NCBI GenBank assembly: GCA_036417435.1
Contig: CM070903.1
Location: 55,218,001-55,282,000, forward strand
Length of the DNA: 64,000 bases
Direction of reading: 5' to 3'
DNA from: Inia geoffrensis
Lineage: Eukaryota; Chordata; Mammalia; Artiodactyla; Iniidae
The first letter of the stretch is position 1. Every line of letters begins with the position of its first letter. This document shows positions 1 through 11,805 of the stretch, piece after piece. Below the pieces are notes generated by a model that searched no databases, was not told the origin of the DNA, and saw nothing but the letters and a program-made list of their open reading frames with translations. A program made the position numbers and the translations under genes.

Positions 1-515
1 CGACCTTAAAGGGCAACCCAAATTCTAGTTCTCTATGACTCTGTGAATATATTTTTATTTACCCTTTCATTGATCCATCATTTCTCCATTCAGACAATAA
101 TCTTATTTTCCAAAGCCCACCTCCATTTTTTTTTTGGAGGGCTTTAATGAGCACCTTGGTCTTCTCCAACTCTTCTGTAAAAGACTAACAAGCACCTAAA
201 TTTCTAACAATAGAGTCTGGGTACCTAAATTATGACACATCTATATGATGTATTAAAACTTATGCTCTTGATGACTATTTAATAATCTAAGAAGGGTTTG
301 TGACTTAATATTATAAAAAGCAGGTTTTAAAGCCACGCAGAGCACAGTGATAATTTTTGTTCCCCAAAAATGTATGACTACAATAGCCAGGTAAATATTG
401 CAGACCGAACAACATTTACCTTTACTCCTTCCTGAAACCACACTAAAATGACAGTTCCATGTAGGAAATAAAGAGAATAATAAAAGAATAACTGCAGGTG
501 GCAACCTAAGAGATG
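1..515. other. AT-rich intergenic DNA, nothing recognised
   Basis: I see no recognisable repeat, RNA gene or conserved coding exon here. Open frames are short, lack any family motif and are interrupted by stops on both strands. Confidence 0.5.
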
Positions 516-905
516 AGGTCAGGGAAGACCTCTGCAAGATAGCAACGTGAGATCTGTTATCAAAAGGATGAGAATGAGCTGTATGTGTGAAGAGCTGGAG
601 AGAAGCATGTCAGGACTAGGAAACAAGTACAAAGGCCCAGAGCTGGGAAAGGGCTTTTTGCTTTTGAAAAGTAAAAAGTAGGGGAAGCCTTTGATGGATT
701 TTAAGTTAGGGAGTGATATGATCTGATTTTTGTTTTTATATCTTGCTGTGGCAAGGAAGTCTATTGGGGTATGGCAAGAATGGCAACAGGTGAATGTAAG
801 GAAGTCATTCATGTTGTCCAAGATGATATAGTTTGAACTAAAGGGTGACTATTGAGATGGAGAAATTTGTGATATATTTGGGTGGTATATTTTGATGATA
901 TATTA
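516..905 (+). repeat. Ancient mammalian interspersed repeat fragment (family name not assigned)
   Basis: The order of phrases (gaggtcagggaagacctc, then acaaaggcccagagctgg, then gggagtgatatgatctgat) matches a long, very common eutherian repeat that I recognise by text but cannot name with certainty. Other pieces of what looks like the same unit lie at about 7860-8480, 20780-21500, 34060-34580 and 42670-43075. Ends are approximate. Confidence 0.45.
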
Positions 906-943
906 GAATATTTGATGATATCTTTAGATATATTTTGGTGGTG

Positions 944-1074
944 GGGAGTTCCCTGGCAGTTCAGTGGTTAGGACTCAGTGCTTTCACTGCCACAGACCCA
1001 GGTTCAACCCCTACTCAGGGAACTAAGATCCCACAAGCCATGTGGTGTGCCCCCGCCCCCCCCCCCCAAAAAAA
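944..1074 (+). mobile_element. CHR-class SINE, short form
   Basis: It starts gggagttccctggcagttca and ends in a C run followed by A's. A perfect 12-bp TSD, tatattttggtg, flanks it at 929-940 and 1077-1088. The body has the short promoter-proximal form (about 110 bp) rather than the 200-bp form. The C run just before the A tail (about 1056-1067) is unusual and probably arose by slippage. Confidence 0.9.
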
Positions 1075-1420
1075 GCTATATTTTGGTGATATATCCTATT
1101 TGGTCAACAGGAATTGGATTTGGGTGTTTATGTAAGAAAATCAAGCATTCTTTAGCTTAAACCAGGTGGTAAAAACTGTACCATTTACTGGGATGATATT
1201 TGTATATTCAGGATATCTATTATGATTGAGCATAAATAGGGTGCCCCTTGGTGGGGACAAAGAAGTACTTAAAAATTATGTCACTCACTCTTATGTTTAG
1301 ATGTACAGACTACAAATTACCTGCAAAAAATCTCAGAGAAGACTTATTCGAAAGGAAATTCTTAGTTATTTAAATAACTAAGAATCCATGGTTTCAAAAG
1401 GAGGGTGTAATAATATCCTT

Positions 1421-1427
1421 TTATATA

Positions 1428-1471
<44 letters not shown>
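1421..1471. repeat. (TA)n microsatellite
   Basis: About 50 bp of nearly pure TA, broken by one ATG. It lies within the tail of the reverse SINE rather than outside the TSD, so it evolved after insertion. It is likely to vary in length between individuals. Confidence 0.9.
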
Positions 1472-1476
<5 letters not shown>

Positions 1477-1781
1477 ATTTATTTATTTATTTTTGGCTGC
1501 ATTGGGTCTCTGTTGCTGTGCGCGGGTTTTTCTCTAGTTGTGGCGAGCAGGGGCTACTCTTTGTTGCGGTGCATGGGCTTCTCATTGTGGTGGCTTCTCT
1601 TGTTGCGGAGCATGGGCTCTAGACATGCGGGCTTCAGTAGTTGTGGCACACAGGCTCAGTAGTTGTGGCACATGGGCTAAGTTGCTTCGTGGCATGTGGG
1701 ATCTTCCCAGACCAGGGATTGAACCCATGTACCCTGCATTGGCAGGCAGGTTCTTAACCACTGTGCCACCAGGGAAGTTCC
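1421..1781 (-). mobile_element. CHR-class SINE, long form, with TA-rich tail
   Basis: Reverse-orientation SINE ending ccaccagggaagttcc. The 12-bp sequence tgtaataatatc is repeated at 1406-1417 and 1782-1793 as TSD. The interval between TSD and SINE body contains a TA-dinucleotide run, so the microsatellite lies inside the insertion and corresponds to its 3' tail. The internal sequence is the longer variant with the repeated phrase 'cagtagttgtggca'. Confidence 0.9.
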
Positions 1782-1796
1782 TGTAATAATATCTTT

Positions 1797-2735
1797 TAAA
1801 AAGTGTTTTTTTTTAACACAATCTACCTCGTAACTTCATAAATAGAACTTGTCCTTGGAAGGTGATGGATCATTTTGCAAAAGGAGCCCAGGCCTTCTGT
1901 GGCAAAGGGCCCAAATCACTGACCTCTTCTCCTTGAGACTCAAAGTAAAATAGACTTGGAAGGGTGAACAGGGTGGTCCTGCCCAAGGCTTAGGAGCTGG
2001 AACTGTTAAGGATGCACCTGAAATAACCTTGAGGGAAGGGCAAGTCTAGGGTGGTATCCCGAGTCTACCCTTGTGGAGTGGTCTCCATGCTGTGTGACTA
2101 AGGCTACCCATGATGACATAGTGACACACAGAAGGTTTTGTTATGATGAATAATGGCAGGATATCTGAGTATGCACTAAGAGAGCTATAAGTTCAAAGCC
2201 CAAGTTCATAGGTCCACTGTGAGGCTAGCAGGAATCCAAACCAGCAAGGGCATCACACAGAGTAGATAGGCATCTGTTGGATTTTGGGCACAGCCCTCAC
2301 AGTGACAGTAGGAACCAGCCAGAAGCAATGACAGTCCTGAGCTGATTAGTCATTCCAGAACTCTTTATACCCAGCCCTGGGAGCAGGAATGGCCTTGCCC
2401 ACCAAACCATCTTCTGCACTGACTAGATTTATCCCTGGATTTCTTGGAAAATTGGCCAGAAGAAAGTAGAAGGATGTTGGTCAAGTAGGTGGAGAAGGCT
2501 TCAAAAGGCTTAAATTCACTCTCAATGACAATAGGCTGTCTAGATATGCTCATGTCAAACTGGTTCCAACCCTACCTAGACCATAGACAAGACTCTTTTC
2601 ACTTGGGTAAGAGTCAGCATTTCTAGAAGAATCATTGGAAATCATCATAATACCAATGCTCATGTTCCACCAAAATAGAGGTCTTTGGTTTCTAGGATCT
2701 TAGTTGTATCTTAGTGACAAGCTTACTTTTAAAAT
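1797..2735. other. Intergenic DNA, no clear element
   Basis: Moderate GC, no recognisable repeat termini, no tRNA-like fold and no convincing exon. Parts may be ancient repeat that I cannot identify by eye. Confidence 0.4.
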
Positions 2736-2746
2736 GTTGATAACCT

Positions 2747-2956
2747 GGGCTTCCCTGGCAGCGCAGTGGTTGAGAGTCCGCCTGCCGATGCAGGGGATGC
2801 GGGTTCGCGCCCGGGTCCAGAAGGATCCCACATGCCATGGAGAGGCAGGGCCCGTGAGCCATGGCTGCTGGGCCTGTGCGTCCAGAGCCTGTGCTCCGCA
2901 ATGGGAGAGGCTACGGCAGTGACAGGCCCACGTACTGCAAAAAAAAAAAAAAAAAA
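2747..2956 (+). mobile_element. CHR-class SINE, full-length 200-bp form
   Basis: It begins gggcttccctggcagcgcag and ends in a 16-nt A tail. TSD gttgataacc (2736-2745) versus gttaataacc (2958-2967), one mismatch. A box and B-box-like motifs are recognisable with substitutions. Confidence 0.92.
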
Positions 2957-2967
2957 GGTTAATAACC

Positions 2968-4814
2968 ATTTATTATTATTAGCAAAATCTCTTTCTTAAA
3001 CGTTTCTAAATGTTTAACCTTTTTCATGAGAAAAACATGCCTTTTTTTTTCCAGGGGAGAGGGAAAAATTTACTTTGCCATAATACATGGCATGAGTCAT
3101 GAAAAGGGCTTGAATAATTTGTAGACACATGTTGCTATTGAGTCATCATGAACGATACAAGACCACTTGAATACTGATGAAGTTAAACTCTTTACAACCT
3201 GTAAGAAATGAAAACACTATTACTTTTTTTTTTTTTCCACAAAGCTCAATTTCAGTTTTACCCTAGAAGATACACTGGGGCTAGACAGCAACAATTCCCA
3301 TTCACAGATGATGAGGCCACGTGTTCCCTAAGAAGCCAAGCAAGATATTCAGCAAAGTGAAAGAATCAAAGGTATAACATCGGGTTTAATACAAGTGTTA
3401 ACTCTCCTTGTCCGAGAGATTCCTTTCCTTTGCAACAATAGGTAAAATAATGTATTAAAAAGCAAACTGGTCCATTTGTGACTAGAATACTCAAGGATCT
3501 TGTGATTCTAAAGGTTTTAAGCAATGTGACTGACGAGGCTTGATGGGTACATTGGAATGCTGGTGATTTATTATTTAATTTAAGGGCCCATCTGTGCAGC
3601 TGGGCAAAGACATAGCTGATGAAAATATCAGCTGTCCAGCTGTTTTCTCAGCTCAAGAGAGGTCATGCAGATTGCTTCTCTGGCTGCCATCACCACTCCA
3701 ACAACCTCGTCTCTGTCAGAAGGACTCTTCTTTTCCATACTCTCCTGAAAAAGCAAGGGCTGCAACAGTGGTCCTTCATCCTGAAGAAGATCCCAGCTAT
3801 TTTCTAGGCTAGTTGTAACTTAATGAGGCTTGACATTGATTAAAGAAGTCATTCTCTCAAGCGTTGTGTCATTTTGCCTCTCTTCCCAGCTAACTAGCCT
3901 GGGACGTGGAGGGGCTATGATCTGGCCTAGTCTCCTGGGTTGAATTTCTGGCCCTTTACATTTACCTTTCAACCCCTAAAAGAAGATTATTTATGTAAAA
4001 ACAGGCTATACAGCATCACCTCCCACCTTTCAGTGCTGCTTGGCAACTTTATCCATTCTCCATGGCTCTGGGACCATTGACAAGTTTGGTAACTAAGGAG
4101 TAGAGCAGCAAACTTAGAGATGGGCCCTAAGCAGACCTCCAATGTGTCCTGCTCTGTTTTAACATGATTCACTTGAACCATATGGGTTTTAGTAATCCTA
4201 CTTACTCTCTTTCCACTGAGATTGTTGCTCACTAAGTGACAGGAATACTGTAGTAGGTACTCAGTATATAGGTATGAATAAGAGAGAAAGGTGAAGAAGA
4301 TGGTGAGTTGTTGTTGACTAGTAGGTAGGACCAGAAGAAAGAATCAGATCTATTTACTATGTTATAGACCCAGTGTGTATGCAAACTTCTCACTACATTT
4401 ACTGCCTTTAACAATGACGAGCTATGATCAGGCAGGCATTGATTTCAAAGCTGTTGACTCTTTTACATGCCTTTAAGAGCCATAAGTAGCAATTTTGACC
4501 CAAGTGTCCTTAAATCAGTAGTGTGGGGAAGAAAAGAGATAAGGGAGAGGGATCCTGAAAGCACTAATAGGCTCCCCAGTCTTGATCTTTGGCTTCCTAC
4601 TCCATCATCTTAGCTGGTGCCAAGGGAACTGGCCTAGGGCCCGAGGCTAATTTTCCACCTTGACTAGAGAGATTCAGGGGAGGCCAAGTAGGGAGTAGCT
4701 TAAAAATTTGTACAACCTTTAAAAAGCATTATTTAAAAATATAAGAGCCCTTTCAATGTCAGTGACTTGGGAAAAGGCCTTGTTATCCCACTCTAGTTTT
4801 GGGTTCTGATTTTT
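2968..4814. other. Intergenic DNA, no clear element
   Basis: About 1.8 kb without a repeat that I can name. A 72-codon open frame at 3594-3812 has no family motif, no splice-site context and no Kozak-like start that would support it. I regard it as chance. Confidence 0.4.
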
Positions 4815-5150
4815 TTTGTAGTAACAACAGATAACATGAGATCTACCTTTTTACCTAATTTGTTAAGTGTACAATAAAGTATTGCTAACTATAATCACAG
4901 TGTTGTACTGCAGATCTCTAGAACTGATGCATCATACATGACTGAAATTTTATACTCATTGAACAGTGACTCCACATTTCCCCCTCCCTTCAGTCCCTGG
5001 CAAACATCATTCTACTCTCTGTTTCTATGAGTTTGACTAAAGATACCTCATCTAAGTGGAATCACAAAGTATTTCTCCTTCTCTAACTGGCTTATTTCAC
5101 TTAGCACAATGTCTGGGCTTTGTCCATGTTGTCATACATGGTTGGTGGAT
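4815..5150 (-). mobile_element. L1 (old, L1M-type) 3' region, reversed
   Basis: The plus strand reads as the reverse of an old L1 3' region. Landmarks are gtctctagaactga-like text, 'tctactctctgtttctatga', and 'ggcttatttcacttagcaca', in the order expected. It has no coding potential. Boundaries are approximate and TSDs are not visible. Confidence 0.75.
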
Positions 5151-5789
5151 TCTACAGGGGAGATTTTAGTAAAGAAAAGCAACAGACGACAGTTAGCTTT
5201 TATCTGGAGCAGTTTACTCCCAGTTTCTCTGAGCTGCTGTTAACTATTTATTTGGTGGGGAGTGATACCATTTTAGGGGCTTCTCTCTAAATTTCTTCCT
5301 GGCCCATCACAATATATTGAGTAATATTTGAACGGTGTTTCACAACTTGCAAAGGATTTTAATGTTCAGAAATAAAGCAGAGATAAAGCAGCTAACATCC
5401 CATTTCATAGATGAGACAAAGGCTCAGAAAAGTAGTGATTTACCCAAGGTCAACCTACAAATCCCAGCCTCTTTCAACAATACCTTAAAGCCTTCTATGT
5501 TCTTTAATTTTAACTTCAGTTAAGCCTATTGCTTGAAAAGCAAACTCTTATGTGGGCAATTATGAATCAAGACTTTATAATATCAATAAAATTAAAATTA
5601 AGTTCACAATTGCTTATATTTTCTTACCTTCAGAATCTTATGCATAGAATTGTCATTCAATACAAAATTATTAGCATGATCATAAAACACAGATGTAGCT
5701 GTAACTAGGTATCTCTCTGCTTGTTTGTTTTCAGTATGCTAAGATTTATATACGTCCTGACATATAATGTGTGCCATTAATGTAGCAAG
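5151..5789. other. AT-rich intergenic DNA
   Basis: No element recognised with confidence. The stretch aaggctcagaaaagtagtga to about 5470 resembles the core of a MIR (deletions after acagatgag-like text), but it is too short to call. Confidence 0.35.
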
Positions 5790-5794
5790 ATAGC

Positions 5795-6175
5795 TGTTGT
5801 GGGCTGAATTATGTCCCACCAAATTTCACATGTTGTAGTCCTAACTCCCCAGCACCTCGGAATGTGACTATTTGGACATAGGGTCTTGAAAGAGGTAATT
5901 AAGATAAGGTCATTAGGGTGAGTCATAATCCAATATGACTGATATCCTTATAAGAGGAGGAAATGTGGACACTGACACCTTCAGAAGGAAGACCATGTGA
6001 AGACAGAGAGAAGGCAGCCATCTACCAGCCAAAGAGAGAGGCCTCAGAAGAAAGCAAACCTAAGGACACCTTGATCTCCAACTTCCAGGCTCCAGAACTG
6101 CGAGAAAATAAATTCCTGTTGATAAGCCACCTAGTCTATGGTATTTTGTTATGGCAGCCCTAACAACCTAATACA
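5795..6175 (+). mobile_element. Solo LTR of MaLR type (MLT1-like)
   Basis: A 381-bp LTR beginning TGTTGTGGG and ending TAATACA, bounded by a perfect 5-bp TSD, atagc (5790-5794 and 6176-6180). It contains the typical MaLR phrases gaccatgtgaagacag and gagaggcctcagaaga, and a polyadenylation hexamer in gagaaaataaattcc near the end. No internal retroviral sequence remains, so it is a recombination product. MaLR elements are non-autonomous relatives of class III ERVs and this copy is old. Confidence 0.9.
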
Positions 6176-6180
6176 ATAGC

Positions 6181-6480
6181 TAAGACTTAGTTGCTCGCAC
6201 AGGTTAGTAACATAACTGACTATTAATACAATATATAGGTATTGAAATGTGATTGCCCTAAAGTTTTAAAAAATTCAAGTACGTATGTTAATCATGTAAC
6301 ATGTTATTATGTTTGAACAGAAACTACTCATCAGGCAATCATAATCACATGCAAGTTAAAGTGACACCACAGTGATGATGTTATAGACTGGATGGGCATT
6401 CAGATTTTCACGAGATCAATTCTAGCCGAGATGTAAGAGAAATTTTCACTAAAGTAGTATGATTTATGCTGAGTATTAAT
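6181..6480. other. Intergenic DNA
   Basis: Short AT-rich interval between the solo LTR and the next SINE. Nothing recognised. Confidence 0.4.
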
Positions 6481-6520
6481 AATGGATAAGGTCTTTTTAA
6501 AGATTATTTTAGAGAATGTG

Positions 6521-6861
6521 GTTTTTTTAAATAAATTTATTTATTTTATTTATTTATTTTTGGCTGTGTTGGGTCTTTGTTGCTGCACGGGGCTTTCTTC
6601 AGTTGTGGCGAACGGGTGCTATTCTTCATTGCAGTGCGTGGGCTTCTCATTGCGGTGGCTTCTCTTGTTGCAGAGCACTGGACTCTAGGTGTGAGGGCTT
6701 CAGTAGTTGTGGCTTGCGGGCTCTAGAGCACAGGCTCAGCAGTTGTGGTGCACCAGCTTACTTGCTCCGCGGCATGCGGGATCTTCCTGGATCAGGGCTC
6801 GAACCCGTGTCCCCTGCATTGGCAGGTGGATTCTTAACCACTGCGCCACCAGGGAAGTGCC
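6521..6861 (-). mobile_element. CHR-class SINE, long form
   Basis: Reverse-orientation SINE with an A/T-rich tail (TTTATTTATT pattern) and ending ccaccagggaagtgcc. The likely TSD is ggataaggtcttt (6484-6496) against ggataaggtttt (6863-6874). The left TSD is separated from the tail by about 25 bp of unrelated sequence, which may be read-through DNA (see findings). Confidence 0.88.
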
Positions 6862-7291
6862 CGGATAAGGTTTTGATGTAAGTAGCTAAGGAATGGGGTA
6901 ACAAAGAAGCTGTGAATGTGAAAAATCATAAAGAACACCAGATAGGCCAATTTGGCTAGAGCAGAAGTGAGGAAACTAAGTCAATTTGGTTTCTGGAAAG
7001 AGAGAACTGAAAAAGAGTGAGGGATAGTCTCATGGTGAGGGAGGGTGTGAGGATGCGCTGAGCGTATCCACAGCAGGATTCAGAAACTGTTCTATTACCC
7101 TGTCTACAGAACAACCTGTTGTTGACCTAATGCTCCATCCTGTGGCTGCCTTATGCATTTATTGAATCCTTTTCCAGAAATACCCAGGGAAACAGATGTT
7201 TCTATCTATGCCAATGACTCCCAGAATCACGTGGGGGGCTTTATTCATTGTCCCCATCCTAGATACATATAGCCAAACAGAACCTCTAGGG

Positions 7292-7468
7292 CAGAACCTC
7301 AACTTTGGCTGCATATAATAATCACCTGGAGAGCTTTAAAAAAAATTCTGATGCCAAGGCTCTAGTCCAGACCATTAAATCAGACATACTGATGGTGGGA
7401 GCCAGTCATCAGTAATTTTTTAAGCTCCCTGGGTGATTCCAATGTGTACTTAAGTTGGAGACCCAGTG
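7292..7468 (+). mobile_element. hAT-Charlie non-autonomous element (MER5-like)
   Basis: Text between cagaacctcaactttggct and ttaagttggagacccagtg has the palindromic organisation of MER5-type elements, with 'aatcacctggagagcttt' and 'ctgggtgattccaatgtg'. No TSD is visible. It is an old fossil. Confidence 0.65.
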
Positions 7469-7859
7469 CAGTAGGCAGTAGGGCCTGAGTATCTGTGCTT
7501 TCAGTAGGTGAGCCAAGTGATTCTTCCCAGCCAACCCATGAAAAACATTTGATCCTCAGCACTAAGGCATCTATTTTCTATTCCTCAGTCAGTTCTCTAA
7601 TCTCCTAAGAAAAAACAAACACATCACCTCTTTCCTTTCCTCTCTTCTTTTTTTTTTAACCAAGAATCTCATCCTCATTTAGCTAACTTTACTTGCCAAT
7701 TTGCCAAATAAAAAGGAAGTATCACACATAGAACATACAACACAGGGATGGGGTTCCACATTTGACTTGATGTTAAGGCCCTTTAGTAGCTATATTGTGA
7801 AGCAGTGAGTTTAAGAAATAGAGTTTTGAAAAATAAGATAGATTTGGACCAGATTGAAG

Positions 7860-8490
7860 AGGGACCATTTTTTCAGCTACTAAGCCAATGGCCTTGAAAA
7901 AAATAATTCATCAGGAGATTGACAAGATCAATACTAGATTTTAAGGAAATTATAAAGAAGAGAGTAATGAAACAGAAAAATATGAAAAATGGTGTAAAGG
8001 AGGAACAATTGAACTTGACTGATAGATTAGGTGTGTGAGAAGTTGGGAATTGAAGCTGTAATTCTGAGGTTGTAAGCCTGTAACAGAAAGAAATTACAGC
8101 AACGGGGAAATGAAGAGAAGAGGCCAAATTTTCTTGGGGGAAAAGTAGAGAAGGGAAGAGGATTGAATTGGGTTTTAGACTTCTCTGAGATAATGTGATG
8201 TTTAGAAAGTAAGGCCAGTCTAGAGACAGATTTGGAATCTGCTGCCAAGAAATCTCAGTTGCAGCCAAAAGAGAATATTGGGAAAGATGAGATGAGAACA
8301 AAAGACAGAAACTTGGAAAACACTGTTGTGGAGATAATAAAACTGTAAGGGTAGCATCTATTAAATAGGCAGGAGGAGAACCTGAATAGGGCCATGAAAG
8401 AAGAAGAAAGGGGAATTAAGAAGTCATCACTGGTATTAAATGGCCAAAGAGGAGGCCTGAGATACCAGATATGATAACTGCTCATTGGAT
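7860..8490. repeat. Ancient mammalian interspersed repeat (same unnamed unit as 516-905), probable
   Basis: Purine-rich sequence with phrases such as gagataatgtgatg and gataccagatatgataa, similar in style and partial order to the inner part of the long eutherian repeat. Assignment is tentative. The long open frame on the reverse strand (142 codons, 7873-8301) is a product of this low-complexity purine bias, not a gene. Confidence 0.3.
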
Positions 8491-8509
8491 GGTGGTGCCT
8501 AAAAGCCAT

Positions 8510-8830
8510 CATTGGCTTTCCATTGTCTATAGAATAATATTAGCTTGACGCAAAAAGCCCTTTATAAATTGGCTCTAATATATGACCCATCCCAAACCAA
8601 CCTACATACTGTTCTCCATGAAAATATGCTCTTTTAAGCTTCTTTGTGTTTACACATGCTACCTTCTTTGCCTGACAAAATTCTACTCAAAATCCCAGCT
8701 CATTATGTCACTTCTTCTGTGAATCCTTGTATATCCATAGTTCCTAGGCAAATACTGCACAACCAATGCTTCCTCAATGCACCACTCGTTTGCACACCTC
8801 AATGACAGTATTTACCCCATGCATCGCAAT
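8510..8830 (+). mobile_element. L2 LINE 3' fragment
   Basis: The order ttccattgtctatagaataa, then cctttataaattggctct, then 'ctaccttctttgcctgaca', then 'cacttcttctgtgaatcctt' follows the 3' region of mammalian L2. Strongly decayed. Confidence 0.65.
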
Positions 8831-8845
8831 TTTTTTTTTACCCAT

Positions 8846-9130
8846 CTGTTTCAGTTAACTATTGCTATGCAATCACCTACTCCAAAACATAGCGGTTTAA
8901 ACAAAAACGAATTTATTATCCCTATAAATTCTATGGATTGCTTAGGGTCCGCTGTGTGATTCTTCTGCTCCATGTGACAACAGCTGGGGCTACAGTCAAC
9001 TGCAGGGCTCAACTAAGCTGAAACCTCCGAGATGGTTCACTTATCTATCTGGTGCCTTGGAGGAGATAGCTGGAAGACTGGGCTCAAGCTGAGTTGCTGG
9101 GAAAACTGGGCTTCTTTCTCTCCATGAGTT
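8846..9130. mobile_element. Ancient LTR or DNA-transposon fossil, not classified
   Basis: Begins tttcagttaactattgct and continues through 'tttattatccctataaattc', like a widespread mammalian repeat ('taacaaattaccacaaac' type). I cannot name the family with confidence. Confidence 0.4.
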
Positions 9131-9255
9131 CTTTCTCATTAGTCTGCCATTTACCTGAGGGGCAAAGATTATCTTTTTCATCTTTGTGATCCCAGTATCT
9201 GGCATGGAACTTAACACTTAGTGGACATTCATTAAGTGATGGTTGAATGGGAGAG
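9131..9255 (+). mobile_element. L2 3' end fragment
   Basis: Reads gatcccagtatctggcatgg then 'cattaagtgatggttgaatg', typical of the L2 3' terminus, where a short WGAATG-type repeat ends the element. Confidence 0.55.
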
Positions 9256-10480
9256 TAGACGTGGAACTGAAGGATTAAGAAACAGGCCAGGTTAAGAAAA
9301 GTGAGAGCCAGTGGAAAATTGGGAGTGGGAGTTGAAGTGCCTCAGAGTTAACTCCTGATGTGAGGTCAAAAGGAGGCCACACACGCTGCCAGCAATTTTG
9401 TATCTGAGTTAAAAGTGTTAACCTCTTAAGTGTAAACCTTTAAAATATATCATAATTAGTGCAATCCTGTTTAGTATTGCTGTATTTTTTTAGTATGGAA
9501 GTGGACTGAGCCATTCTTGACGTTTGAGAGTTCCCAAGAATAGCCATTGTTAAGTGTAGGTGTTAGGAAGTAGCTTTTAAATTGTTTTGCTAAGAGATGC
9601 CCTAAGAGTTCAGCCTCCCTCTCTTATGGCATCTCCCTAGATGCCTTAAGGCTCCCTCAGGGACCACTTTAGAAAAGCGGTGGGAGAGAAGGGCCGAGCT
9701 GAGCCTGTGGGCCTATGGGCCTATAACCCCATTCCTGCTCCAACCAGAGAGGCTTTGAATGGTTTCATTTACTGGCACAAGTAAGCCTTTATTTGGAAAA
9801 ATAAATAAAGGCAGAGTTTTTTTTTTTCTTTTCCCCACTAAATAAATTGTGAAACTTACATACTAAGAAAAAAGAGAAAATGAATAACAAGATTAACCAT
9901 GAAGACTTAGCTGAAGCCAGACAACCTGAATTGGCGGCAGGCCAGATAAGCATGGTCCTATTGGCAGAGCAAGTAGAAGAGGAGATTAAGGGGAGCACAA
10001 AGTCTGGAGAGAGTGTTTGGAGGAGGGAGAGTGACATGCTTTGAGTGTGGAGTCCAGATTTTTCTATCTTTGTCACTCACTGGCCCTATAGCTTGGGTAG
10101 GACACAACCTCTTTGGGCCTCAGTTCCCTTATTTGCAAAATAAGGTCACTGGTCTAAATGACTTTGGAAGTCTGGGGCTCCTGCTCTAGGACTCTGTGAT
10201 TCCAGGGAGTTAATGAAGCACCATGGGTGACTGACAATGATTTCCAGACTACACATTCTATTCATAATGACCAGAGAAAGCTCATTATTTGCAGGGTATG
10301 GAGACCAGAAGGGGGAGGTGAAAGGTTTAGGAGTTTGATAGTGGAGTCTAGAGTACTCAGCTCGAATAATACCTGTTAAATTAAATAAAGAGGCTATTAG
10401 ACTGAGGTAGCTGTAATGTAGTGGCGCCCACATAAGCAAACCGAGCTCTAGGCCTGTAAATGCCTCAGGGTCACAAAATT
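9256..10480. other. Intergenic DNA, little recognised
   Basis: No gene. The interval 10080-10200 (ctcactggccctatagcttg, then cctcagttcccttatttgc) looks like a reversed MIR core. The remainder is unassigned. Confidence 0.4.
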
Positions 10481-10495
10481 AAAACCTAAGGCCAA

Positions 10496-10706
10496 GGCTT
10501 CCCGGGTGGTGCAGTGGTTGAGAGTCCGCCTGCCGATGCAGGGGATGTGGGTTCGTGCCCCGGTCTGGGAGAATCCCACGTGCCGCGGAGCGGCTGGGCC
10601 CGTGAGCCATGGCCGCTGAGCCTGCGCGTCCAGAGCCTGTTGCTCCGCAATGGGAGGGGCCACACCAGTGAGAGGCCCGCGTACCGGGAAAAAAAAAACA
10701 AAAAAA
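10496..10706 (+). mobile_element. CHR-class SINE, full-length 200-bp form
   Basis: It starts ggcttcccgggtggtgcag, with an A-rich tail. TSD aaaacctaaggcca (10481-10494) versus aaaacctaaggac (10707-10719), near-perfect. One mutation is visible in the A box (gggtggtgcagtgg). Confidence 0.92.
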
Positions 10707-10925
10707 AAAAACCTAAGGACAACGAATCATAGCCAAGTAGGCTTTAAACTATAGCCAATCAATAATTTCTTTACTTTGTTTGTGCCTTTTCTCTATAAAA
10801 GTCTCTCCCTGAGCTCTTGTTAGAGGAGTGCTCCTAAACACTTCTGGTTTAGTGCAGCTGATTGGAATCAATTTTTGCTCAAATTCTTAAAATGTTTAAC
10901 ATGTCTCAGTTTCTCTTTTAACAAA
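10707..10925. other. Intergenic DNA
   Basis: AT-rich. Text near 10800-10870 (gtctctccctgagctcttgt) may be LTR-derived, but I cannot place it. Confidence 0.3.
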
Positions 10926-10937
10926 AGCTAATATTGT

Positions 10938-11140
10938 CAGTGCATTAAGTACTGGTATTATACTAAGGACTTTACCCATAATACAGCATTTCATTCTCAC
11001 ATCTCTATCATGTAGGTACAATTGTTTACCCCCATTTTAAAGATGAAGAAATTGAAGTTTAAGAGATTGTCCTTTGCCAAAAGTCACACAACTGGTAAGG
11101 GATATATAAGGGATTCAACTGAAGGCATTTAAGTGCATGT
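10938..11140 (+). mobile_element. MIR SINE
   Basis: The MIR order is clear: gcattaagtactgg..., then 'catttcattctcacatctct', then 'cccattttaaagatgaagaa', then 'aaaagtcacacaactggtaa'. Old tRNA-derived SINE with no TSD visible. Confidence 0.75.
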
Positions 11141-11584
11141 CTTTATTTTTCCCTATTCATATAAAGTCTGTCTGTATTACATTATAAAGCCCTAAAGAAC
11201 TGGAATTTTTACCAGATTAACTCACTTTGTATAACCACATGCCTTCAGGCAGACGGGCAGGCACCTAGTGAGTGTCCTTTATAATGATGATGCTAGTGGT
11301 ACTGACAATGTTAGTGCTGTTTAAAGAGCATTTATCTTTGAAATGCTAGTTAACAAACCAAACCTAGTATTTCAATATCAGTTCTACCACACTGTTCTTA
11401 CATAACTCTATTGGAAGCTCTACAGTTAAAAAGAAACGATGAAAGAATCGTAGCATTTTCAGAGAAGCTCAAAAACTTCAAATTCTGCTCTATCAATTAA
11501 GTTGATATGTAGGTGGCAGAAATGTCCCAAATATTTCACATTTTCTCTTGATGGCAACTTGTAAAATAGGTAAGTATCAAAAAT

Positions 11585-11805
11585 ATACTAATAATACTAT
11601 CTTTATAAAACATTTAACAGACTACAGAGTGCCTTCCTTCATAGATATTATATCAGTTAATTCTCACTATCCCATTTTAGAGATCTCAATACTGAGGTTT
11701 ATAAAAGTTAAACTTTTTGCCCAGGGTGATATAACCAGCAAGTGGAACCAAATTTTAATCTTCAGACTCCAAGTCCAGTGCACTTTCCATTATACTACAA
11801 TCTAC
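11585..11805 (+). mobile_element. MIR SINE, decayed
   Basis: MIR landmarks in order: 'agttaattctcactatccca', 'gatctcaatactgaggttta', 'gtgatataaccagcaagtgg', and 'ccagtgcactttccattata'. Confidence 0.7.

Noticed and set aside
2692..2999. Overlapping open frames on both strands over this SINE and over most other full-length SINEs in the window, with similar predicted peptides
   Set aside because: They all lie in CHR SINE copies. The similarity is due to the SINE sequence read in six frames, not to a gene family.
7873..8301. 142-codon frame on the minus strand
   Set aside because: The longest non-SINE frame, but it is Phe/Ser/Leu-rich with no motif and lies in purine-rich repeat-like DNA; no splice or promoter context.
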